Positions 8,136 to 15,162 of a DNA stretch of 35,697 nt are shown here, piece by piece (positions within the stretch are counted from its first letter, which is position 1; the number at the start of each line of letters is the position of its first letter). The stretch is from an uncultured beta proteobacterium (lineage in GTDB: Bacteria; Pseudomonadota; Gammaproteobacteria; Burkholderiales; Burkholderiaceae_C). The stretch is taken from contig CAIVHU010000029.1 of the NCBI GenBank assembly GCA_903905735.1, forward strand, positions 1 to 35,697, given 5' to 3'. Both the position numbers and the translations under genes were made by a program. Under the pieces are notes generated by a model. It had not been told where the DNA came from, made no database searches, and saw only the letters and a program-made list of their open reading frames with translations.

Positions 8136-9878
8136 ATGAAGACACCCGCTTTTTTCAAACGCAGCGCACTTACCTCCACGCTTTGGGGTTTCCGCCGTGA
8201 ATTCCTGATCGTTGGCGCGTTCAGCATGATCGCCAATGTGCTCCTCCTGACCCCCACGCTCTATATGCTACAGATCTATGACCGGGTGCTGTCAAGCCAA
8301 AGCGAGCTCACTCTGATCAGCATGTCATTGTTGACTCTGTTCCTGTTAGCGGTGATGGGGTTTGCCGAGTGGTTGCGCTCGCGCTTACTGATCAGCACCG
8401 GGGTTCGCCTTGATGAGCAGCTCAGCACGCAGGTCTTCAACGCCAGTTTTGAAGCCAACTTGAGCCAGTCTGGAGCTAATGCCAGCCGGGCGTTTGGCGA
8501 CCTGATACAAATTCGCCAGTTTCTGACAGGCAACGGCATATTTGCTTTCTTTGACGCACCCTGGACACCCATTTACATGGTGGTGCTATTCATGCTGCAC
8601 CCTTGGCTGGGGGTATTAGGCATCGTGTTTGCGTTCATCCAGGCCTTGCTGGCCTGGTTTGGCCACCGCCACACCTTGGCTCCGGCCGAGGCAGCCAATA
8701 AGGCTGCAGCAGATGCCACTAGTTTCTTGCAGGGAAAACTACGCAACGCCGAAGTCCTTGAATCAATGGGAATGGTGCAAAATCTCAAGGCACGCTGGTC
8801 TGAAAGGCACCAGACTCACCTCGACAAGAGCAGTGACTCAGCACAGCTTTCACAGCGCATCATGGCCTGGAGCAAATTCATTCGATATAGCCAACAGTCG
8901 CTGGCCCTGGGTGCAGGCGCCCTCTTGGTGGTGGATGGACAGATGACAACCGGCGGCATGATCGCCGCCAATGTGTTGATGTCCCGTGCGCTGGCCCCCA
9001 TCGATATGCTCGTGGGCAGTTGGCGCCAATTTCTGGGAATGCGCAGCGCGTTTGCCCGACTCGAGAAACTGCTGGCTGATTACCCCGAGCGCGACCCGGC
9101 GCTCAAGCGCGTGGCGCCGTTCGGCCAAGTCACGTTGCGCGGCGTATTTGCCAGTGCCACTGGTCGTGCCGACCCCATACTCAAAGACATCAACATGAGC
9201 GTTCCTGCGGGTTCAATCACTGCCGTGCTGGGCCCCTCGGGCTCTGGCAAATCGACGCTGGCACGCGTGCTGATGGGCATCTGGCCTGAAACTGCCGGCG
9301 AGGTATTGCTCGATGGCCTGCCAATCAACGGCTGGAACCGGATTGAACTTGGCCCCTACCTGGGTTACCTACCTCAAGACATTGAACTATTTGAGGGAAG
9401 CATCGCAGAAAACATTGCCCGATTTGGTCAGATCAGTCCGCCGTTGGTCATAGAAGCCGCACAAGAAGCTGGCTTGCATGACATGATCCTGCGCTTTCCC
9501 AAAGGCTATGACACACCGATCGGTGAAGCTGGAAACTTACTCTCCGGTGGCCAGCGTCAGCGCATCGGCCTGGCACGGGCTCTTTACGGTGAGCCAAAAT
9601 TGATCGTGCTTGATGAGCCCAACGCCAACCTCGATGACGCTGGCGAAGCAGCATTGTTCAAAGCGGTACAGCGCCTCAAAGCCAAGGGCGTGACGGTGTT
9701 TCTGATCACCCATCGGCCAGCCGCAGTGGCGGTTGCTGACAACCTGCTTATCCTGCGCGACGGCCACATTGTTGCCAGCGGCCCGCGCGATGCTGTCATA
9801 GCCTCCCTGCAACTTACGCGACCTGCTGCACCACCAGCACCCGTGGCACTCGCTCCTTTGGCTCCGGTTGCAGCCTGA
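8136..9878 (+). CDS. Type I secretion ABC permease/ATPase, PrtD-like (second copy)
   Basis: This 580-residue paralogue of the preceding gene has the same layout: a membrane domain, Walker A GPSGSGKST (from 366, the same residue number as in the first copy), the signature LSGGQRQR from 469, Walker B IVLDEPN, and an H-loop THRPA. Its C-terminus adds an Ala/Pro-rich tail. Both copies keep complete motifs, so neither looks like a dead partner. Two tandem genes suggest a heterodimeric exporter, since type I ABC exporters work as dimers. Alternatively each copy could serve a different substrate. The single fusion-protein gene and single TolC-type gene downstream favour one shared channel. Confidence 0.92.
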   Translation: MKTPAFFKRSALTSTLWGFRREFLIVGAFSMIANVLLLTPTLYMLQIYDRVLSSQSELTLISMSLLTLFLLAVMGFAEWLRSRLLISTGVRLDEQLSTQVFNASFEANLSQSGANASRAFGDLIQIRQFLTGNGIFAFFDAPWTPIYMVVLFMLHPWLGVLGIVFAFIQALLAWFGHRHTLAPAEAANKAAADATSFLQGKLRNAEVLESMGMVQNLKARWSERHQTHLDKSSDSAQLSQRIMAWSKFIRYSQQSLALGAGALLVVDGQMTTGGMIAANVLMSRALAPIDMLVGSWRQFLGMRSAFARLEKLLADYPERDPALKRVAPFGQVTLRGVFASATGRADPILKDINMSVPAGSITAVLGPSGSGKSTLARVLMGIWPETAGEVLLDGLPINGWNRIELGPYLGYLPQDIELFEGSIAENIARFGQISPPLVIEAAQEAGLHDMILRFPKGYDTPIGEAGNLLSGGQRQRIGLARALYGEPKLIVLDEPNANLDDAGEAALFKAVQRLKAKGVTVFLITHRPAAVAVADNLLILRDGHIVASGPRDAVIASLQLTRPAAPPAPVALAPLAPVAA

Positions 9879-9908
9879 TCCGCTATTTTTTTGATTACCG
9901 AGATTGAC

Positions 9909-11279
9909 ATGACCACTTCAGCAAACTCAACAAATTACCCGATCCTGCCTGCATCAGGTCTAGCAGATGCGTCTGCAACACCGTCAGCGAAAATAATTCA
10001 TCGTACCGGACGCGCGGCCCGCATTGGCCTTTGGTCACTCGGCCTAGGCTTTGCAGGCATGCTGCTCTGGGCAGGTCTAGCACCGCTGGATGAGGGTGTA
10101 CCTGGTCAGGGTACGGTGACGCTTGACACCAAAAGCAAGACAGTCCAACACCTGAGCGGCGGTCTGATCAAGGAGGTGTTGGTGCACGAGGGCCAACACG
10201 TCGAGGAAGGGCAGACTTTGATCCGCCTTGATGAAGCGGTTGCAAGGGCCAACTACGAAGCAGCGCGCCAGCGCTACATCGGACTGCGCGCGATGGAAGG
10301 TCGCCTGTTGGCCGAGCAGCGCGGTTTGGCCAAAATCAGCTTCCATCAGGATGTGCTGAAAGCCAGTGAAGACCCGCAAATTCGTCAGATGCTCGACACT
10401 CAAGTACAGCTATTTGACTCGCGTCGAGCCGCGTTGAGCGCCGACCTCCAATCCAACAAAGAAAGTGCCCAGGGTCAGGAAGGCATGATTCAGGCTTACG
10501 AAAGCATGCTGGTCAGTCGTAAAAGCCAGCAAGCCCTCTTGGCTGAAGAACTGGGTAACACACGCAAACTGGTGTCCGAGGGCTATGCCCCGCGCAACCG
10601 ACAGTTGGAACTTGAACGCATGGCTACCGAATCTGCATCCAGCCTTGCAGAGCTGCAAGGCAACATCATTCGCGCCAAACGAGCCGTCACTGAATTGCAG
10701 CAGCGTTCCATTTTACGTCAACAAGAATACCGCAAAGAGGTCGAATCCCAATTGGCCGATGTCGACCGTGAGGTCACGGGCGACGAAGAGAAATTCCGTG
10801 CCGCCGGTGATGACTTGGGTCGAATCGAGATCAAGTCCCCGACCAGCGGACAAGTTGTTGGTTTGGCAGTTCAATCTGTGGGCGGTGTCATCACTCCTGG
10901 GCAAAAGCTCATGGATATTGTCCCAGAAAACCAGAATCTGCTGATCGAGGCCCGAGTGCCGCCGCATCTGATCGACAGGGTCCATAAAGACTTGTCAGTT
11001 GATATCCGTTTTTCTTCCTTTGCTCACTCGCCACAACTGGTTGTCAAGGGCAAGGTAGCCTCCATTTCTGGCGATTTGCTGGTAGATCAGCACACGGGCG
11101 CCGGCTACTACCTGGCTCGGGTTGGCGTAACTCCCGAAGGTTACAAACAGCTTGGCAAACGTCAATTGCAGCCTGGCATGCCGGTGGAAGTGATTTTCCT
11201 CACAGGCGAACGCTCCATGCTGACATACCTGCTCAGCCCGTTGGCCAAGCGCATGGCCGCATCTATGAAAGAAGAGTAA
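9909..11279 (+). CDS. HlyD/PrtE-family membrane fusion protein of the type I secretion system
   Basis: From the ATG at 9909 this is 456 residues; the frame can be opened at a TTG at 9891, but the ATG is preferred. It has a short cytoplasmic N-terminus, one transmembrane helix (about 38-57), a lipoyl-like half-motif (GTVTLDTKSKTVQHLSGGLI and VHEGQHVEEGQTLIRLD), a long coiled-coil hairpin (about 100-290), the second lipoyl half (IKSPTSGQVVGL) and a beta-barrel region ending in MPVEVIFLTGERSMLTYLLSP, which is the usual end of this family. It bridges the ABC exporter and the outer membrane channel across the periplasm. It follows the second ABC gene by 30 bases. Confidence 0.93.
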   Translation: MTTSANSTNYPILPASGLADASATPSAKIIHRTGRAARIGLWSLGLGFAGMLLWAGLAPLDEGVPGQGTVTLDTKSKTVQHLSGGLIKEVLVHEGQHVEEGQTLIRLDEAVARANYEAARQRYIGLRAMEGRLLAEQRGLAKISFHQDVLKASEDPQIRQMLDTQVQLFDSRRAALSADLQSNKESAQGQEGMIQAYESMLVSRKSQQALLAEELGNTRKLVSEGYAPRNRQLELERMATESASSLAELQGNIIRAKRAVTELQQRSILRQQEYRKEVESQLADVDREVTGDEEKFRAAGDDLGRIEIKSPTSGQVVGLAVQSVGGVITPGQKLMDIVPENQNLLIEARVPPHLIDRVHKDLSVDIRFSSFAHSPQLVVKGKVASISGDLLVDQHTGAGYYLARVGVTPEGYKQLGKRQLQPGMPVEVIFLTGERSMLTYLLSPLAKRMAASMKEE

Positions 11280-11282
11280 AAA

Positions 11283-12647
11283 ATGTTGCAACGATTCGTT
11301 CAGCCCCAAAACTTCGTGACAACCTCGAAGGGTGTTTTGCTTGGTGTCTTGGTCAGTTGCTCCATGGCGGCGCACGCCATGGATTTCTTGCAGGCCTACC
11401 AGGCTGCCCAAAAGGAAGATGCAACCTTACTTGCAGCACGCGCTATGCTTGAAAGCGAGCGAGAACGCCTACCGCAAGCCCGCGCACTAATGCTGCCAAA
11501 CATATCGGCCAACCTCGCAAGCAGCAAAAACAAGCTCACCAGCGAGAGCCCTGATTTTTTGGGAACAATGCAAACCTATCACACCGATTACCCCAGCAGC
11601 AACAAAACAGTGACCTTGCGCCAGCCCATTTATCGGCCCCTACTCACTGCGCAATTTCGTCAAGCAAAAGCGCTGATCAACGATGCCGAATCCGGTCTGG
11701 CATTGGAAGAGCAAAATCTGGCAGTTAGGGTCAGCAGTGCTTATTTTGATGCTTTGCTGTCGAGCGACCAGTTGTCCATGATCCAAGCACAGAAACGGAC
11801 CTACACGACCCAACTGGATGCGGCGACCAAGGCATTTGCGGCAGGCTCAGGCGTTCGCACCGACATTGATGAGGCGAAGGCCAAGCTTGACATGAATTTT
11901 GCCGATGAGCTCGAAGCGAAGCAAAATGTCGCTTACACCTTTCAAAACCTCCAAACTCTGATCAATCAGCCGTTTGACAATCTCGCCGGCTTGGATCTCG
12001 CCAAGTTTAAGCCAACAACGCCTGATCCTGAAAGTCTGGCAGAGTGGAAGGCACGCGCCGAGCTCACCAGTCCGCAAATACAGTCTCTCAAGGCCCGGGT
12101 AGAAGCGGCACGCGAAGAAATCGCCAAGGCCAAGTCGGGTCACTACCCCACGCTGGATGCCATTGCCCAGTGGTCCGATAGCAATAGCGAAAGTGTGACT
12201 AACATCCAGTCACGCTATATCAACAGCACGATTGGCCTACAATTAAACATACCATTGTATTCTGGCGGCTACATCAACTCACAAATTCGCCAGGCCCAGG
12301 CCGAGTTGATTCGTGCTGAGGAAAATCTTGAATTTGGCAGACGCGATCTTGGTCTACGGGTCTTTAAAGAGTTTCGCGGTGTTACCGAAAACATCCCCAA
12401 AGTGGCCGCCCTTGAGCAGGCACTACGCTCGGCCGATCAAATGATTCTCTCCAGCCGCAAATCGTTTGAGGCTGGTAGCCGTACCATACTGGATGTCATG
12501 AATGCCGAGCAACAGCGTATGGTTGTACTGCGCGATCTGGCTCAGGCGCGCTATATGTACATCCTCTCCAAGCTTAGGTTGCTGGCGTTGGTGGGCAGTG
12601 CGGATACGGAGGCTGTGATCGCGGTGAATAGCGTGTTTAGCAACTGA
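11283..12647 (+). CDS. TolC-family outer membrane channel of the type I secretion system
   Basis: This 454-residue protein has a cleavable signal peptide ending near SMAAHA-MD and then the two-repeat outer membrane efflux layout: DFLQAYQAAQKEDATLLAAR at the mature N-terminus, a long helical hairpin per repeat, VRVSSAYFDALLS, a second repeat around IPLYSGGYINSQIRQA, and a C-terminal AGSRTILDVMNAEQQ segment. These are hallmarks of TolC/PrtF-type channels. The start lies 3 bases after the fusion-protein stop and its likely ribosome site (AAGAG) lies in the end of that gene. It completes the secretion operon. An IS element sits 23 bases beyond its stop codon. Confidence 0.93.
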   Translation: MLQRFVQPQNFVTTSKGVLLGVLVSCSMAAHAMDFLQAYQAAQKEDATLLAARAMLESERERLPQARALMLPNISANLASSKNKLTSESPDFLGTMQTYHTDYPSSNKTVTLRQPIYRPLLTAQFRQAKALINDAESGLALEEQNLAVRVSSAYFDALLSSDQLSMIQAQKRTYTTQLDAATKAFAAGSGVRTDIDEAKAKLDMNFADELEAKQNVAYTFQNLQTLINQPFDNLAGLDLAKFKPTTPDPESLAEWKARAELTSPQIQSLKARVEAAREEIAKAKSGHYPTLDAIAQWSDSNSESVTNIQSRYINSTIGLQLNIPLYSGGYINSQIRQAQAELIRAEENLEFGRRDLGLRVFKEFRGVTENIPKVAALEQALRSADQMILSSRKSFEAGSRTILDVMNAEQQRMVVLRDLAQARYMYILSKLRLLALVGSADTEAVIAVNSVFSN

Positions 12648-12670
12648 ATTCATACCGCAACCCTCACTAA

Positions 12671-12691
12671 CAGACTGCTGAAACACCCCAC
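12671..12691 (+). repeat. Left terminal inverted repeat of the IS5-type element
   Basis: CAGACTGCTGAAACACCCCA plus one C; it matches the reverse complement of 14032-14052 at 18 of 21 positions and directly abuts the left CTAA duplication. Confidence 0.85.
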
Positions 12692-12793
12692 CCCATTGGC
12701 AAGCGCGTGTCGCAATACTCTCTGAGTTGGACACAAGTCGGCATCTATTCGCTATAAAATACATACCATACTTTTCAAACTAAAAGCCAGATA

Positions 12794-13906
12794 ATGCGCG
12801 GACCTGACACCTTCACCGAAAGCCTGTTCACCCAGCGCAAGCTTGAAGACTTTGTCCCTGCTGATCACCCACTGTGCCCTATTCGCCAGATGGTCAACGC
12901 CACATTGATCAAGATGGACGATCTGTTCTCGGTCATGTACCAGCCTGACATCAAAGGCGGTCGTCCCAACATAGTACCCGAGAAGCTAATGCGTGCCATG
13001 CCCCTGCAAGTGTTTTACAGCATACGTTCTGAGCGTCAACTCATGGAGCAGACCCAATACGGCCTCCTGTTTCGCTGGTCCATTGGCCTGATCATGGACG
13101 ATAGCGTGTGGGTGCCCATGGTATTCACCAAAAATCGTGAGCGTCTGATCAAACACGACGCTGTCATTGAGATCTTCAACCAGGTGCCGCAACAAGCCCA
13201 GGCCCGGCACCTGCTCTTGGATAAGCACTTCATCGTCGATGGCACACTCATTCAGGCTTGGGCTAGCCACAAGAGTTTTGTATCCAACAGCATCGGGGAC
13301 ACGGGTGGTGAAAGTGGCAAGGCTGACACCACAGACTTCCAAGGCGAAAAGCGCAGCAATGCCTCTCGCCACTCCAGCATCGATGGCGATGCACGGCTGT
13401 ACCGCAAAGGCGAGAACGCTAGCCGCTTGCGCTACATGGGCTACACCCTGTGCGACAACCGTCATGGCCTCATTGCCACGGCCATGGTCACCACCGCTGG
13501 TGGCTACGCTGAGCGCGAAGTGGCCAAGGTGATCATCAATCATGCCGTGCAAGCGGCACCCAACCCCGAAGCCCCCATCACCCTGGGTGTTGACAAGGCT
13601 GATGACAACCGAGAGTTCATTGAGACGTTGCAAGAAATTAAAGTCATCCCCCATGTTGCACAAAACAACTTAGGGCGACGCTCGGCAGTCCCTGATGCTG
13701 TTTCCGCGAGCGCGGACTACGCAATCTCGATTCAGAAGAGAAAACTCATTGAGCTGTGCTTTGGCAGGGCCAAGACAGTCGGGCGTATTCGCCAAGTGAT
13801 GGTACGTGGACTCAAGCGGGTTGATCAGATGTTTGCGCTGACCATGGCGGCTTGCAAGCTGACACGAATGCATACGCTGGGGCAGACGGGTCCAAGAATG
13901 GCCTAA
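12794..13906 (+). CDS. IS5-family DDE transposase
   Basis: This 370-residue transposase has a DUF772-like N-terminus (FVPADHPLCPIRQMVN, then IVPEKLMRAMPLQVFYSIRS and LLFRWSIGLIMDDSVW) followed by a DDE domain. Likely catalytic residues are Asp149 in FIVDGTLIQAWAS, Asp267 in LGVDKADDN and Glu320 in RKLIELCFG. All three are present and there is no frameshift, so the element may still be active. A TTGGAC at 12727 and TATAAA at 12753 could be its promoter, though the 20-base spacing is longer than ideal. It moves the IS by cut-and-paste; no link to the neighbouring surface genes is expected. Confidence 0.9.
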   Translation: MRGPDTFTESLFTQRKLEDFVPADHPLCPIRQMVNATLIKMDDLFSVMYQPDIKGGRPNIVPEKLMRAMPLQVFYSIRSERQLMEQTQYGLLFRWSIGLIMDDSVWVPMVFTKNRERLIKHDAVIEIFNQVPQQAQARHLLLDKHFIVDGTLIQAWASHKSFVSNSIGDTGGESGKADTTDFQGEKRSNASRHSSIDGDARLYRKGENASRLRYMGYTLCDNRHGLIATAMVTTAGGYAEREVAKVIINHAVQAAPNPEAPITLGVDKADDNREFIETLQEIKVIPHVAQNNLGRRSAVPDAVSASADYAISIQKRKLIELCFGRAKTVGRIRQVMVRGLKRVDQMFALTMAACKLTRMHTLGQTGPRMA

Positions 13907-14031
13907 GAGGTGAAGAATGCAAGAAAACAGGACTCAAATAGTCAAAATCGATTCAAAAGTGCCCAAGATTTCACAATGCGAAGGCCGAAGATGGAAATTT
14001 CAACCAATCAGAAATGATTCAACGATGATTC

Positions 14032-14052
14032 GCGGGGTCTTTCAGCAGCCTG
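14032..14052 (-). repeat. Right terminal inverted repeat of the IS5-type element
   Basis: Reads CAGGCTGCTGAAAGACCCCG plus one C on the reverse strand, pairing with the left end, and is followed directly by the CTAA target duplication at 14053-14056. Confidence 0.85.
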
Positions 14053-14106
14053 CTAACTAATTGAAACGGCGTGCTCAATACCGTTCAACAACGTACTGAC
14101 GATATC

Positions 14107-14126
14107 GCGCTGTAAAGCGCTTCTTT
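14107..14126 (+). terminator. Possible weak hairpin terminator
   Basis: GCGCT-GTAA-AGCGC forms a 5-bp stem with a GNRA-type tetraloop, followed by TTCTTT. Without the IS it would lie about 80 bases after the TolC-type gene, so it may have been the end of the secretion operon. The stem is short and the T-run interrupted, so this is only a candidate. Confidence 0.3.
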
Positions 14127-14138
14127 CTGGGAATATGG

Positions 14139-15131
14139 GTGTCTCGAAATAAGAAATTCTGCATCTGCGCCATTGTTGTCATTTACTTCCCGGAACCCGA
14201 ATTATTGCGGCGCGTTATCACTGCAAGTTTGACGCAAGTGGACGAACTTGTCGTGGTGAACAATACACCAGCGACTACGGTACTGAGCGATGTGTTCATT
14301 CCAAAATCACCATGCATCACAGTATTAAATCAAAACAAAAACATCGGTTTGGCAGCGGGTTTGAATGTCGGGATCGAATACGCTAGGCAAAAAAACGTCA
14401 CCCACTACCTGCTGTTGGATCAGGACAGTGTGCCAGCCTCCGACATGGTGTTTCAATTGACACTTGCATGGGGGGCAGCTGTAAACGATGCGTTGAAGGT
14501 GGCAGCAGTTGGACCAGCGTTCACCGATGACCGAGGTGGGGCACCACCACCATTTTTAAAGGTCGGTTTTCCATCCAACCACGTTGTTCAGCCTACCCTT
14601 GACGAAAACTACGTTAGAACTGACGTACTGATAACATCAGGTTGTTTGATATCTGAAGCCGCACTGGACTGTGCCGGACTGATGAACGAATGGCTTTTTA
14701 TCGACAACGTTGACATAGAGTGGGGCTTTCGCGTCCAGTCCCTTGGATTGAATTTAATTGGCGCACCCTATGCGAAGCTTACCCACAGAATTGGAGATGA
14801 ACACGTGCAGGCGCCACGCTGGGCCCGGTGGCTATTTCGCCGTCAGATTGCCGTCCGACATAACGACTTTCGGCTGTACTACATCTTTAGAAATCGTATA
14901 GCGCTCTACAAACTCAAGACTGTGCCATCACTTTGGAAACTACAGGACTTGTTTCGGCTGCCCTTTAAAATCGCGCTCTGCGTGAGCATTTCAGATAAGC
15001 CATTGACAACACTGAGGCAACTTTTTGTAGGCATGGGCGACGGCCTTAGATCAAGAAACGCCTTCCAAGCATCTGCTATGGCTACTCGAAGTCCTCTGGC
15101 GAATAAATCGACAGACAATCTCTCTACTTGA
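14139..15131 (+). CDS. Glycosyltransferase family 2, rhamnosyltransferase-like
   Basis: This 330-residue cytoplasmic GT-A enzyme starts at a GTG; an ATG four bases upstream is in another frame. The N-terminal strand CAIVVIYFPEPELL, VVVNNT, NKNIGLAAGLNVGIEYA and the metal-site motif LLLDQDS (a DxD variant) mark GT2. The second half with FIDNVDIEWGFRVQSLG and RHNDFRLYYIFRNRI resembles the rhamnosyltransferase subgroup that extends O-antigen chains. The exact donor sugar cannot be read from sequence. It is the first gene after the IS and begins the polysaccharide cluster; the next gene follows after 31 bases. Confidence 0.85.
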   Translation: MSRNKKFCICAIVVIYFPEPELLRRVITASLTQVDELVVVNNTPATTVLSDVFIPKSPCITVLNQNKNIGLAAGLNVGIEYARQKNVTHYLLLDQDSVPASDMVFQLTLAWGAAVNDALKVAAVGPAFTDDRGGAPPPFLKVGFPSNHVVQPTLDENYVRTDVLITSGCLISEAALDCAGLMNEWLFIDNVDIEWGFRVQSLGLNLIGAPYAKLTHRIGDEHVQAPRWARWLFRRQIAVRHNDFRLYYIFRNRIALYKLKTVPSLWKLQDLFRLPFKIALCVSISDKPLTTLRQLFVGMGDGLRSRNAFQASAMATRSPLANKSTDNLST

Positions 15132-15162
15132 CCATTTCCTCCAAAAAATATGCTTTGAACAT

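Larger units (their letters stand above)
12671..14052 (+). mobile_element. Complete IS5-family insertion sequence with 4-bp target duplication
   Basis: The element is 1382 bases long, bounded by imperfect terminal inverted repeats (12671-12691 and 14032-14052, 18 of 21 matching, outer sequence CAGrCTGCTGAAA). The flanking bases are CTAA on the left (12667-12670) and CTAA on the right (14053-14056), a 4-bp duplication of the kind IS5-group elements make at YTAR sites. The single transposase gene inside is intact. It inserted between the secretion operon and the glycan genes without breaking a recognisable gene. Confidence 0.88.

Noticed and set aside
12753..12760. Outward promoter driven by the left end of the IS
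   Set aside because: The TATAAA-like element faces into the IS and most likely serves the transposase gene; the spacing to the -35-like TTGGAC is 20 bases.
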